A DNA stretch of 64,000 nt from contig NZ_MAOC01000069.1 of the NCBI RefSeq assembly GCF_001884135.1, positions 1-64,000 on the forward strand, read 5' to 3'. The position numbers and the translations under genes were made by a program. Shown one piece after another: positions 50,790-59,407 of this stretch; position 1 is the stretch's first letter; each line of letters starts with the position of its first letter. The stretch is from Bacillus nitratireducens (GTDB lineage: Bacteria > Bacillota > Bacilli > Bacillales > Bacillaceae_G). The notes under the pieces are model-generated. The model had not been told where the DNA came from, searched no databases, and saw only the letters and a list, made by a program, of their open reading frames with translations.

Positions 50790-51341
50790 TTATAACGCTC
50801 TCACTTGTTTCAACGGCCAGAAAACAGCTTGTCCTTTTCCGACAATTTCATCTTCTGAAATAAACCCAAACATACGACCGTCTTTTGAAACTTCACGATT
50901 ATCTCCTAAAACAAATACTTGGCCTTCTGGTACTTTCGTTTTCCCTGTGATTTGTTCTAACGTAAAGTCTGGAGTTAATACACGGCCCGCTGCCTTTTCT
51001 TTAAATTCTTTTAAATACGGTTCTTCCATCGCTTTTCCGTTTACATATAAAACATCATCTTTATACTCAACTGTATCACCTGGTAAACCAATTACTCGTT
51101 TTACTAAATCGTACCCTTCTTTTCCATGGAAGACGATAACGTCAAAACGTTCTAATCCGTTTATACTATAACCAATCTTATTAACGAGAACTCGCTCATT
51201 ATTTTCTAAAGTTGGCATCATCGACTCACCTTGTACTAATGACGGCGTAAATAGCACCCCGCGAACGATAAAGGCAATCGCAAGTGTAATACCTATCGTT
51301 TTAATCCATGAGATCAATTCTTTCTTCGTATTTGTCTTCAT
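50790..51341 (-). CDS. lepB: Signal peptidase I
   Basis: A 183-aa type I signal peptidase with N-terminal anchor (residues ~14-33), nucleophile S40 in QGESMMPTL, general base K81 in YDLVKRVIGLPGD and FVLGDNREVSKDGRMFG. It differs from the paralogue at 38381-38902 by a longer loop (FKEKAAGRVLTPDF). AGAGGAGAG precedes the ATG. It lies 23 bp downstream of cutC on the same strand, so the two may be co-transcribed. The flanking genes encode two secreted paralogues. Confidence 0.94.
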   Translation of the reverse strand: MKTNTKKELISWIKTIGITLAIAFIVRGVLFTPSLVQGESMMPTLENNERVLVNKIGYSINGLERFDVIVFHGKEGYDLVKRVIGLPGDTVEYKDDVLYVNGKAMEEPYLKEFKEKAAGRVLTPDFTLEQITGKTKVPEGQVFVLGDNREVSKDGRMFGFISEDEIVGKGQAVFWPLKQVRAL

Positions 51342-51364
51342 CGTCTCTCCTCTTTCTTACATAT

Positions 51365-52042
51365 TTACTTTATTATTTCAACTAATTCTTGTACTAACTT
51401 TAGGTCAATTTCAGAAAAACATGACTTATCTTCTCTAACCGCTGTACCTACATGTGCCTGCGTAATTCCAGTCTCATCTAGCAATTGTTTTACATTCTCT
51501 TTCGTTACTCCGCTTCCGACAACAAGCTGTATATTCCCTTCACTTTCCTTTTGCATCTCTGTAAGTACCGGAATATTATCTACTACATTTCCTTGTCCAC
51601 CTGAAGTTAACACGTGAGTAACTTTATTGAATTTCTTCAAAACTTTCATCGCTTCTACTGGATTTTCTGTATCATCTATCGCACGGTGATACGTTACATT
51701 TATTCCATCTACAACAGATAATAAATCTGCTAGTTGCTCTTCATCAACTTCATTTTGTTCATTTAACACACCTAATACAACACCAGCAGCCCCTAGATTT
51801 TGAGCAACTACAATATCTTCTTTCATCATTTCAATTTCTTCTTCCGTATATGTAAAAGACTTTGCATGCGGACGAATCATAACATGAACTGGTATTTGCA
51901 CTGCTTCTACTGCTTTTTTTATAAAAGCATAGCTCGGTGTTAAACCACCTTCTGTATATGATGAAATGAGTTCAATTCGATTTCCACCAGCCTTTTCAAT
52001 TCGCTTCACATCTTCTAAACAAGTTGCAATAATCTCTAGCAT
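51365..52042 (-). CDS. cutC: Copper homeostasis protein CutC
   Basis: A 225-aa TIM-barrel protein of the CutC family. Signature segments are LEIIATCLEDVKRIEKAGGNRIELIS, GGLTPSYAF and VMIRPHAKSF at the N-terminal half and VTHVLTSGGQGNV later. The family is linked to copper tolerance, though its enzymatic activity is unsettled. AGAGGTTATCTC lies before the ATG. It is transcribed upstream of the signal peptidase and divergently from the second secreted paralogue. Confidence 0.93.
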   Translation of the reverse strand: MLEIIATCLEDVKRIEKAGGNRIELISSYTEGGLTPSYAFIKKAVEAVQIPVHVMIRPHAKSFTYTEEEIEMMKEDIVVAQNLGAAGVVLGVLNEQNEVDEEQLADLLSVVDGINVTYHRAIDDTENPVEAMKVLKKFNKVTHVLTSGGQGNVVDNIPVLTEMQKESEGNIQLVVGSGVTKENVKQLLDETGITQAHVGTAVREDKSCFSEIDLKLVQELVEIIK

Positions 52043-52229
52043 GAGATAACCTCTTTTCGTGCTTTTTTCTTATTATACAGTAGGTGAAATAAGAAACATA
52101 GCATTCCACTATAAAACTATAAAAAGAAGAATGAAAAGAAAGATTTTTCAAATTGATAATAAATGTCATATATGTTATGTTTTTCTTGGGATTATACATT
52201 ATTATATTTTTATAAAAGGAGATACATAT

Positions 52230-52700
52230 ATACTTCTTACAAAAAAACAGTTCGTTATCTCTAGTTCATTTATTGTAATTACATCACTTTGCGCGATTAC
52301 TTTTTTAACAAAACCAAATACAAAACTAGATTCCTCAACTTCAAGTATAGAAACAGAAACAGTTACCCTTTCATCAAGCAATAAAGAAGAAACCCGAACA
52401 TTTCATTCATCTTCATTTAATAATTCAACTGTATTCAGAGGTGGCACAGGTACTGGTTTTGACTTTAGCGGCCAAGGTGACTTACATATTACAATTAAAA
52501 ATACTGGTACAAACAGTTTTACTTATTCAATTAAATTCAAAGAAGATCGTTTAGTAAAATTCACGTTACAGCCAAATGAAAGTAAATCCTTTACTTTACG
52601 TTCACTCATCGCCAATCCTTTACCAGGTGATTATTCATTATTTGCACATAATCAAGACGGTTCTGAAAGTAGTATGAATCTTGAAGTGCAACCCCAATAG
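52230..52700 (+). CDS. Small secreted protein, paralogue of the 50319-50732 product, probable ATA start
   Basis: A protein of ~156 aa. The reading frame is open far upstream, but AAAGGAG (52215-52221) stands 8 nt before an ATA codon (52230). From there LLTKKQFVISSSFIVITSLCAITFL reads as a signal peptide or anchor, followed by a Ser/Thr-rich linker. The C-terminal ~85 residues (TGTGFDFSGQGDLHITIKNTG ... LPGDYSLFAHNQDGS) match the paralogue across the shared GFD, DL, KN-G and P-G-D/E-Y motifs. No ATG/GTG/TTG is available near the ribosome binding site. Function unknown. Confidence 0.7.
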   Translation: MLLTKKQFVISSSFIVITSLCAITFLTKPNTKLDSSTSSIETETVTLSSSNKEETRTFHSSSFNNSTVFRGGTGTGFDFSGQGDLHITIKNTGTNSFTYSIKFKEDRLVKFTLQPNESKSFTLRSLIANPLPGDYSLFAHNQDGSESSMNLEVQPQ

Positions 52701-52708
52701 AACAAAAT

Positions 52709-52746
52709 AAAAAGGCTATCCTCTTATCAAAAGGGTAGCCTTTTGA
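52709..52746 (+). terminator. Rho-independent terminator
   Basis: AAAAGGCTATCCT...AGGGTAGCCTTTT stem with a T run, 10 nt past the stop of the secreted-protein gene. Confidence 0.88.
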
Positions 52747-52798
52747 TTTTGTAAAACGAGAGCTTTCTCTCCTTTGAACAATGACATACTACATGGAA

Positions 52799-52858
52799 TT
52801 ATATCAATGATTTTTCGAATATATCTGTCTCAACTCTAAATATATCAATGATTCAACA
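52799..52858. repeat. Short direct repeat ATATCAATGATT
   Basis: The 12-mer ATATCAATGATT occurs near 52801 and again near 52845 in the otherwise featureless gap downstream of the secreted-protein terminator. Meaning unknown. Confidence 0.35.
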
Positions 52859-52880
52859 TAGAGTATCAATTCACCGACAA

Positions 52881-52913
52881 CAAAAAGTCTGCTCCAGAAC
52901 GGAACAGACTTTA
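52881..52913 (-). terminator. Terminator of the acyl-CoA dehydrogenase gene
   Basis: On the minus strand AAAGTCTGTTCCGTTCTGGAGCAGACTTT with a T run (TTTTG) following; about 20 nt past the stop at 52924. Confidence 0.85.
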
Positions 52914-52923
52914 TATTTCTTCA

Positions 52924-54072
52924 TTACGACCGAAACGCCGCATCCGCCAGCATAGATAGTGTTGCATCATCCATCGGCGGATTGTGTAGTCCTGCTCTGA
53001 CGTTTAAATAATAGCGATGAAGCGGATTTTTTTCTGATAAACTTTTCGCGCCTACGATGCGCATTGCTTTATCTACAATAGATATTGCCGCGTTCGTGAC
53101 AACATATTTCGCTGCTGCTAGTTCGGCTTGCAATAATAATTTATCTTCTGCCTCATCGTATTTTTTCGCAATTTGATATAAAAAGACGCGAGCTTGCATA
53201 AGCTCAAGTTCTAATTCTCCAACTAATCTTCTAACATTTGGTAATAAACTTATAGAATGATTTAAACTGTTTGGCTTGTATGATACCGCAAACTGAACTG
53301 CATAATTTCTTGCTGATTGCGCAATTCCTAAATAACATGCTGGTATATGTAGCAACCAGCCAATACCCTTTTGTTTCACTTTCCCGCCCCATACATCCGT
53401 AAAAAAGCGGTTCTCTATCTCTACATTTTGTAAAACGAGATCATGGCTCGCAGTTCCTCGCATTGCGATACTATCCCACGTTTCTTCAATTGTTACGCCT
53501 ATCGTATTCTTCGGAATAACAAACTCTCCGATTTCTTCTCGGCCTTCAATACTTGCTGAAATGATAAAATAATCAAGTACTGGTGCCATTGTCGTAAACG
53601 TTTTTCTTCCATTTATAATCCACTTCTCACCTTTTTGGACAGCTAACGTCTCTGGTTTCCCGCCGCGCGTAGGACTCCCCGTATTCGGTTCTGTTGCAGC
53701 TCTATTAAAAAGCGCGCCATTACGCACTTCTTCACAAAACCAAGTGAACATTTCTTCATTCCAAGAATGATTTTCAGCTAACTCTTTTACGATGCCAAGA
53801 TGCCATCCAATCGATAATGCGGTAGCACCGCAACCTTCTGCTATTTTCTCTTGAAATAAAACGAAGTCATATAAAGAAATCGCATTGCCTCCCACTTCTT
53901 TTGGCAACGTTAATTTCGTATATCCGATATCTTTCAAATTATTAATATTTTCATACGGAAATGCTCCTAATTCACTTAGTTGATGCTCCCTTTCCATGAA
54001 CTTCGGAATCAATTTATTTATTTGTTCAATAATTAAAGATTGTTCTTCTGTTTCAACAAATGAGAGTGCCAT
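52924..54072 (-). CDS. Acyl-CoA dehydrogenase family protein
   Basis: A 382-aa FAD enzyme of the acyl-CoA dehydrogenase superfamily. N-terminal helices, then FNRAATEPNTGSPTRGGKPETLAVQKGEKWIINGRKTF (flavin-binding beta domain), and a C-terminal helical domain ending ADAAFRS. I do not see a clear catalytic glutamate motif, so oxidation of an acyl-CoA or a related hydroxylase-like reaction is open. AAAGGAG ~6 nt upstream supports the ATG. It is monocistronic; no beta-oxidation partners lie nearby. Confidence 0.87.
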   Translation of the reverse strand: MALSFVETEEQSLIIEQINKLIPKFMEREHQLSELGAFPYENINNLKDIGYTKLTLPKEVGGNAISLYDFVLFQEKIAEGCGATALSIGWHLGIVKELAENHSWNEEMFTWFCEEVRNGALFNRAATEPNTGSPTRGGKPETLAVQKGEKWIINGRKTFTTMAPVLDYFIISASIEGREEIGEFVIPKNTIGVTIEETWDSIAMRGTASHDLVLQNVEIENRFFTDVWGGKVKQKGIGWLLHIPACYLGIAQSARNYAVQFAVSYKPNSLNHSISLLPNVRRLVGELELELMQARVFLYQIAKKYDEAEDKLLLQAELAAAKYVVTNAAISIVDKAMRIVGAKSLSEKNPLHRYYLNVRAGLHNPPMDDATLSMLADAAFRS

Positions 54073-54226
54073 ACTATAATCTCCTTTTATGTTCGATTCA
54101 TAAACCTTTCATTTTGTCATTATGATTATATGAAGCTACCTCTCTATTGTTTCACTATTCCGATAAAAATACAATGTTTTTGAACAATAAGAAAATCCCC
54201 TATTAAAGATAGGTTCTTTCCTTATA

Positions 54227-54859
54227 TTAATCTCCTTTCAATGCCTTTAATGGCAATGAGGTTACATATCCAATATACGAGCATAATTCTTTAAAAAAGA
54301 ATGGAATCTCTGTATCTAACGTTTTATACGCTGACGTTGGAGTTGGTGATGCATACGCTTCAATTTTAATATGTTTTGCAATTCTCATCGCACGTTTCAT
54401 ATGAAGTGGATCACTTACAATCGTATATGTGCGTATTCCGTTCTCTATTCCAACTTGCTTTGCATTCTTCAAATTATCCTCTGTGAAAAGGGATTTTGTT
54501 TCAATTAAAATATCCTCTTCTTTTACACCATGTTTCATTGCATACACTCTAGCAGTACGAGCTTCTTCAAGCTCTGCCTCAAACTTTGTACCACCTGTGA
54601 AAATAATCTTTTTAATATTACCGTTCTTATATAATGAAATTGCATGATTAATTCTCTCTTTAAATACAGGAGATGGTTTTCCGTTCCATGAAGCTGCTCC
54701 CAGCACGATACCAGCATCTGTCTTCATTCCATCATCTGTTTTAAAGCGATAACTCCAAATATCGTAAGCTGCATAACTTACATATAAAATAATAGAACAA
54801 ATCATAAGCAAGAATACTTGCAAGATTCTTCTTTTCTTACTCTTCTTATTTTCTTTCAT
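54227..54859 (-). CDS. YdcF/SanA-like membrane protein (DUF218)
   Basis: A 210-aa protein with an N-terminal membrane anchor (~14-30) and an extracytoplasmic DUF218 domain. The motif DAGIVLGAASWNGKPSPVFKERINHAI, then FTGGTKFEAELEEARTA and ESxFTEDN-like KSLFTEDNLKNAKQV, are characteristic of ElyC/SanA/YdcF proteins, connected to cell-envelope maintenance. ATTTCTTTC-poor sequence precedes the start; the ATG at 54859 is the only good candidate. It is monocistronic. Confidence 0.87.
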   Translation of the reverse strand: MKENKKSKKRRILQVFLLMICSIILYVSYAAYDIWSYRFKTDDGMKTDAGIVLGAASWNGKPSPVFKERINHAISLYKNGNIKKIIFTGGTKFEAELEEARTARVYAMKHGVKEEDILIETKSLFTEDNLKNAKQVGIENGIRTYTIVSDPLHMKRAMRIAKHIKIEAYASPTPTSAYKTLDTEIPFFFKELCSYIGYVTSLPLKALKGD

Positions 54860-55138
54860 TTATAACTGCCTCCGCACATCATCCATACTTCTATATAAAA
54901 ACGTATATATCAAATCATTTTGTTTGAATTTGTTTAAAAGAAGGAATTTTTCTTGTCATATATATTCATTAAAGGGTTTTCATTTAAAATTGAGGATTAT
55001 CAATTCATTTTTCGTTTGCGGTTTTCATTACATTTATGTAATTTATAAGTTTATTACCATACAACTACATTGTAACGAATTTTTTATCATAATGGAATGA
55101 TGAAACAAAAGTAAATAAAAGAAGTAACTGTTTTGTAA
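54860..55138. other. Gene-free AT-rich interval
   Basis: No reading frame with a ribosome binding site and no repeats beyond low-complexity A/T. It presumably contains the YdcF-like gene's promoter. Confidence 0.5.
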
Positions 55139-55183
55139 GAAAAAAGGTATATTTTTCAACTAGACGATCAATACACCTTTCTT
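55139..55183 (-). terminator. Probable terminator of the acetyltransferase gene
   Basis: On the minus strand AAAGGTGTAT...ATATACCTTTTTT, a ~9-bp stem with a long loop and T run, past the stop at 55192. Confidence 0.65.
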
Positions 55184-55191
55184 AATATAAA

Positions 55192-55779
55192 TTATCGTTT
55201 TTCTTTATACGATTCTAATTTTTCTAATAACCGTTCCTTTACGGCTGGCCATTCACTTGCAATAACACTGTATACAACTGCATCTCTAACATGCCCACTC
55301 GGTAATTTTCTTTCGTTTCTAAGTACACCCTCTTTTACTGCGCCGAGTCTTTCAATTGCTCTTTGTGCTTTTTCATTTCGTGCATCCGTCTTAATTTGTA
55401 CTCTCCGCATATGCAACTTTTCAAAAGCATATTGTAATAACATGTACTTACATTCTGTATTCATACTCGTACGTTGCACACTTGGGTCATACCACGTTTT
55501 CCCTAATTCTACCGTCTTATCTTCCACTGAAATGTTATATAGGCGTGTACTCCCTACTATTTCATTCGTCTTTTGATCCACAACAACAAATGGTAAATCC
55601 TTCCCTGCCCCATAAGCTTTTATCGCCTTTTGAACATATTGCTGCATATCTTGAACAGTATCCATTTTAGAGATTAAATACGCCCAAATGTCTCGATTTC
55701 CTTCCACGATTGAAAACATTTTTTCGACATCATTGCTATCCATTAACCGTAACTTTGCTCTTTCGTGAATTACTTCCAT
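55192..55779 (-). CDS. GNAT family N-acetyltransferase (RimJ/RimL-like)
   Basis: A 195-aa acetyltransferase. The segment NTECKYMLLQYAFEKLHMRRVQIKTD and the following NEKAQRAIERLGAVKEGVLRNE are the acetyl-CoA and substrate elements of the RimJ/RimL group. VELGKTWYDPSVQRT precedes them. AAAGGGGG ~8 nt upstream of ATG supports the start. It is monocistronic. The substrate is unknown. Confidence 0.87.
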   Translation of the reverse strand: MEVIHERAKLRLMDSNDVEKMFSIVEGNRDIWAYLISKMDTVQDMQQYVQKAIKAYGAGKDLPFVVVDQKTNEIVGSTRLYNISVEDKTVELGKTWYDPSVQRTSMNTECKYMLLQYAFEKLHMRRVQIKTDARNEKAQRAIERLGAVKEGVLRNERKLPSGHVRDAVVYSVIASEWPAVKERLLEKLESYKEKR

Positions 55780-55885
55780 TTTTAAGCCCCCTTTGTTGTA
55801 ACTATATCATACTCTATTAACATTTAATCGTTATATAGGAATATAAAATTATATTTATGTTAAGGAATATAATATATTTTTAAAA

Positions 55886-55920
55886 TAAAAAATGCGATGC
55901 CTTTATTCAAGCATCGCACT
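55886..55920 (-). terminator. Rho-independent terminator
   Basis: On the minus strand TGCGATGC...GCATCGCA, 8 bp with a 10-nt loop, then TTTTTTATTTT. About 20 nt past the VOC gene. Confidence 0.9.
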
Positions 55921-55938
55921 CATAAATTGAATTGAAAC

Positions 55939-56319
55939 TTACTTCTTTTCCATTACTGCAAAATAATTATTTTCGCTATCTGCAAAATTAAATATTCTAC
56001 CTGAAGGCATATTTACAATTTCTCCGACTGTAACGTTTTTGTTTACTAAATCACTATATAAACTATCGAATTCTTTTGAGGAGAACATTAAAGAAGGTGT
56101 ACCAAGATTTAACTCCGGCTGCATTTTAGCAATTAGCTCCTTATTATGGAGAATAATACTTGTTTCAGCTTCTTTAGTTGGAGCAATTTCAATCCATCGC
56201 ATTCCTTGACCGTTATCTTCCTCTGAAATTACAATAAATCCTACTTTTTCTGTCCAGAATTCCTTCACTTCATCTTGGTTATTTACATACAACATGATTT
56301 GACCAACATTATTAATCAT
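55939..56319 (-). CDS. VOC family protein (glyoxalase/bleomycin-resistance fold)
   Basis: A 126-aa single-domain VOC protein: MINNVGQIMLYVNNQDEVKEFW, later SIILHNKE and a C-terminal MPSGRIFNFADSENNYFAVMEK with the conserved acidic terminus. Substrate unknown. AAAGGAGCGTT ~8 nt before the ATG is a strong ribosome binding site. It lies 90 bp downstream of the SRPBCC gene and is probably in the ArsR-controlled operon. Confidence 0.83.
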   Translation of the reverse strand: MINNVGQIMLYVNNQDEVKEFWTEKVGFIVISEEDNGQGMRWIEIAPTKEAETSIILHNKELIAKMQPELNLGTPSLMFSSKEFDSLYSDLVNKNVTVGEIVNMPSGRIFNFADSENNYFAVMEKK

Positions 56320-56409
56320 TTATTTTAACGCTCCTTTATAAACAATTTTTATTAAACTCCATACACTTACATCTAATTATCACCGAAAATAAAGTTGTGG
56401 TACAAAAAT

Positions 56410-56925
56410 CTATTTCAGCGACTCCAATCGCTCGTTCAAACGATCCCAAGTTTCGGTGATACCTTGTAGCATGCCCATGTCCATAACAGTCTTAAGAGCT
56501 TCTTCGGAAACATATTCTGCACGGTTTATTAGCTTTGTCTTTCCACCTAAATCGATGAATTCCAATGTCATCTCGGTTGACGGCATAGAATCATTTACAT
56601 TGCCTTCAGCATCCGAAAAGTAATCGGTGTAGACAATTTTCTCTGGCTCAATAATCTCTTTATAAATTCCTTTGCCCCATGATTCCATACCAAAAAATTG
56701 CCCCAGGTTCTGATCAACACACTTCATACAGTAGTGCCAAACGCCTCCCGGACGGAAGTCGACAGTGCATGCAGGAACTTCCCAGCCCCTTGGTCCCCAC
56801 CAGTGTTTCAAATGCTCTGCCTCTTTAAACATACTGAATACAAGATCACGCGGCGCATCGAAAACGCGCTCCAGTACTAATACCCGATCGTTCTCTACTC
56901 TCGATACCATTGTATTGTTTGACAT
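56410..56925 (-). CDS. SRPBCC/AHSA1 domain protein
   Basis: A 171-aa START-like ligand-binding protein of the AHSA1 (activator of Hsp90 ATPase homologue 1-like) type. The segment RVFDAPRDLVFSMFKEAEHLKHWWGPRGW is the family signature, with MTLEFIDLGGKTKL later. TAAGGAGG ~7 nt upstream supports the ATG. It is preceded 29 bp upstream by an ArsR-type regulator, a very common pairing in Bacillus genomes. The ligand is unknown. Confidence 0.9.
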   Translation of the reverse strand: MSNNTMVSRVENDRVLVLERVFDAPRDLVFSMFKEAEHLKHWWGPRGWEVPACTVDFRPGGVWHYCMKCVDQNLGQFFGMESWGKGIYKEIIEPEKIVYTDYFSDAEGNVNDSMPSTEMTLEFIDLGGKTKLINRAEYVSEEALKTVMDMGMLQGITETWDRLNERLESLK

Positions 56926-56954
56926 TTTAATTCCTCCTTAAATATGAACTGATT

Positions 56955-57299
56955 TTATGACTTTTCCTTGTTTTGCAATTCCTTCAAATACTCATCTAAA
57001 TTATCGAATCGCTCTTCCATCACACGCTTAAATGACTGCACCCAACAATCCAGTGCTTGGAAAGGCTCAGGTCGGAGCTTATAAATCCGGCGATTAGCTT
57101 CAGCCTGCACTTCCACAATCCCTGTATCGCTTAACACTTTTAAATGTTTCGAAGTTTGTGGTTGCCTTAATCCCAAATGTTCGGCGATTTCCCCAACGGT
57201 TAAGGGACCGTCACGCAAGAGTTCAACGATATTCATACGATTCGGTTCAGATAAAGCGCTCAACGTCGTCATATTCACACCCGGAATTTTCCCCGACAT
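56955..57299 (-). CDS. ArsR family transcriptional regulator
   Basis: A 114-aa winged-helix repressor. LSALSEPNRMNIVELLRDGPLTVGEIAEHLGLRQPQTSKHLKVLSDTGIVEVQAEANRRIYKL covers the complete HTH and wing. There is no metal-binding Cys cluster, so a non-metal ligand or redox signal is likely. GAGGTG ~7 nt upstream sets ATG 57299. It is the first gene of the SRPBCC/VOC operon. The promoter at 57378-57407 carries GGAATATTCC repeats that fit an autoregulatory operator. Confidence 0.9.
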   Translation of the reverse strand: MSGKIPGVNMTTLSALSEPNRMNIVELLRDGPLTVGEIAEHLGLRQPQTSKHLKVLSDTGIVEVQAEANRRIYKLRPEPFQALDCWVQSFKRVMEERFDNLDEYLKELQNKEKS

Positions 57300-57377
57300 A
57301 TCACTCACCTCGTTAAGTGATGGTCTCCGGTTATAACACATCAATATCATCACTAATATTATTTTCCTGTTGAATTA

Positions 57378-57417
57378 ATTATACCCAAAGAGGAATATTC
57401 CCGTCAAGGAATATTCA
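57378..57417 (-). promoter_or_regulatory. Promoter with GGAATATTCC operator repeats of the ArsR operon
   Basis: On the minus strand TTGACG (57402-57407) and TATAAT (57378-57383) are spaced 18 bp. GGAATATTCC (57392-57401) lies inside the spacer and a second copy GGAATATTCA (57408-57417) overlaps the upstream side of -35, 16 bp apart. It is ideal for repression by a dimeric regulator. Confidence 0.75.
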
Positions 57418-57559
57418 AAGCTAAAGTAATATCAAATCGTTACTTAATAATAAGAATGGATTAAAAACATTTCACAAACCTATGTTTTACGATAAAGTGA
57501 TGCTTTAGTCAGTGGGTTTGGGGACAATTTCCGCGAAGGCTTTGTTTTTATTTGCTCCA

Positions 57560-58010
57560 AGAAAGCTTTAACACTTTTAATACTATTTAACGCTATAGTA
57601 TTTTTTGTCATATTTTTATTTGATAGGTTAGGTGCCTTAGTCGGAGCTATAACCATTGGAAAATGGGGAAATACAATAAACAAAATGAATATCTTAAACG
57701 GTTCGGCCTTTTATCGAGCAATTATTTTTATGGTTAATCATTTTGGTTTTTATTGGTATATTTATCACTTCTATCTCTGTATGCTATAGTTACTTACTTC
57801 AAATCTAAACCCCTGCAATATTAATGGAAAAAGTAATTACAATGGTGCACGGCGCCATGGTTATTTCACCTACATTAGGTTCACTTTTAGCCCTATGGAT
57901 AAAGTTTTTCTACTCGCAGGAGTTTTAATCACAAATATCGGTATAATTATATATTTAGCTAATACGTTATTTATGAAAAAATCATCTAGAGTTACTTTGG
58001 AACATAATTA
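57560..58010 (+). pseudogene. MFS transporter remnant (frameshifted)
   Basis: Continuous similarity to a major-facilitator permease C-terminus appears only when frames are switched: LLILFNAIVFFVIFLFDRLG and GKWGNTINKMNILNGSAF in one frame, LIILVFIGIFITSISVCYSY then ITMVHGAMVISPTLGSLLALW in another, and DKVFLLAGVLITNIGIIIYL up to the stop at 58010 in a third. At least two frameshifts and an internal TAA are present. The N-terminal half is missing. It ends right before a strong terminator. Confidence 0.7.
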
Positions 58011-58057
58011 AAGTTATGCCATTTTCTGATTTGAATAATCAGAAAATGGCATAACTT
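58011..58057. terminator. Strong 20-bp inverted repeat/terminator
   Basis: AAGTTATGCCATTTTCTGAT and its perfect complement are separated by 7 nt. It lies between the MFS remnant and the convergent YjiH-family gene. Confidence 0.85.
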
Positions 58058-58078
58058 CAGAAACTTAACGCTACATGT

Positions 58079-59407
58079 TTAAAGTAACAAATAAGCAATC
58101 GGCGTAATAATTAGCAACGTTAATATCGTTCTTTGTACATAGAGAATAATAAGTTCCGATACTTTTAACGGAATGTCTGTCGATAAAATACAAGGAATGG
58201 AAGCTGAGAAAAACAATATAGATGATACCGAAACAACCGCAATGACAAGCTTTGTTACAAGTGGTGCACTTACAACTAAAAGAGAAGGTAAAAACATTTC
58301 TGCGATACCAACGGATGCCGCTTTAGCAGCTAGTTCCGCTTCTGGAAGCTGTAAAGCCCATGTAAATGGATAAAAAATATAACTAATCCAATCAAATATT
58401 GGCGTAAACTTTGCTAAGACGATGCCAATTAGTCCTACTGACATAATCGATGGTAATATTCCCATCGTCATTATAAATCCGTCTTTTAGGTTCACTGCGA
58501 TATTTTTCATAATGCCCGGTGCAGATTTTGACACTTCTAATGCATCTTCCCAAGCACGTTCTAGCATTTTTTCTTTATAAACAGGCTCTGGGAACCCTTC
58601 TTTCGTAATGTATGTATCTGGTTTTCTACTAAGAGGCGGGATTCTTACGGTGATAGCGGTCACGATGAATGTTACAACAAGAGTAGTCCAAAAATAAACA
58701 TTCCATAAATGCATAATGTCTAATGTTTTTGCGATGATGATCATAAATGTAGCGGATACTGTAGAAAAACCTGTAGCGATAATTGCTGCTTCTTTCGTCG
58801 TATACTTTCCTTCTTTGTACACGCGATTCGTAATAAGAAGTGCAAGCGAATAACTCCCCACAAAGGAAGCAACCGCATCGATTGCTGAGCGCCCAGGTGT
58901 TTTCCATAACGGTCTCATAATCGGACGACAAAATGTGCCGATAAACTCAAGCAATCCATACCCGACTAATAACGCTAAAAATGCCGAGCCAATTGGTACG
59001 AGTAAACTTACTGATATAACTAACTTCTCATACAAAAACGGTCCAACATCTGGCGCAAAGAACCAAGCTGGTCCTACTTTCAAACAATATAATACTCCAA
59101 AAACAACACCTACTATTTTTAAAATAGAAAAACAAATATCTACAATAGATACATTCCATTTCTTCGTATAAAATGGATAAATCGCACCAATTATCATTAC
59201 AAGTAATGCGTAATACGGTACTACAGAAGGAACTGAAGTCCGAATCCACGATACGATATGATCAATCATAATGGACGAAGCACCATTTATCGTAACTGGT
59301 ACGAAAAACATAAACACCCCTACTAAACTAGCAAGTATAAACCGAAGAATAATCCCCTTCTCTCGCCCTGTCTTAATTACATTCCTTTTTAATTCAATTT
59401 CACTCAA
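58079..59407 (-). CDS. YjiH family membrane protein (nucleoside-recognition domain)
   Basis: A 442-aa integral membrane protein with about ten to eleven hydrophobic segments. The repeated gate-like blocks VGYGLLEFIGTFCRPIMRPLWKTPGRSAID and the SVGIAEMFLPSLL region are typical of YjiH/nucleoside recognition domain (gate) proteins. Such proteins may move nucleosides or peptides; the function in Bacillus is unproven. The start is TTG 59407 after AGGAGGTGTCG. It is monocistronic; its 5' region (59408-59647) is shared with the divergent SLH gene. Confidence 0.87.
   Translation of the reverse strand: MSEIELKRNVIKTGREKGIILRFILASLVGVFMFFVPVTINGASSIMIDHIVSWIRTSVPSVVPYYALLVMIIGAIYPFYTKKWNVSIVDICFSILKIVGVVFGVLYCLKVGPAWFFAPDVGPFLYEKLVISVSLLVPIGSAFLALLVGYGLLEFIGTFCRPIMRPLWKTPGRSAIDAVASFVGSYSLALLITNRVYKEGKYTTKEAAIIATGFSTVSATFMIIIAKTLDIMHLWNVYFWTTLVVTFIVTAITVRIPPLSRKPDTYITKEGFPEPVYKEKMLERAWEDALEVSKSAPGIMKNIAVNLKDGFIMTMGILPSIMSVGLIGIVLAKFTPIFDWISYIFYPFTWALQLPEAELAAKAASVGIAEMFLPSLLVVSAPLVTKLVIAVVSVSSILFFSASIPCILSTDIPLKVSELIILYVQRTILTLLIITPIAYLLL

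Noticed and set aside
52799-52858. Direct repeats as a CRISPR-like array or integration site
   Set aside because: Only two 12-bp copies with no array structure, spacers or associated genes.
57480-57683. Minus-strand frame opposite the MFS remnant
   Set aside because: The plus-strand permease similarity explains the region; the minus frame lacks a ribosome binding site.
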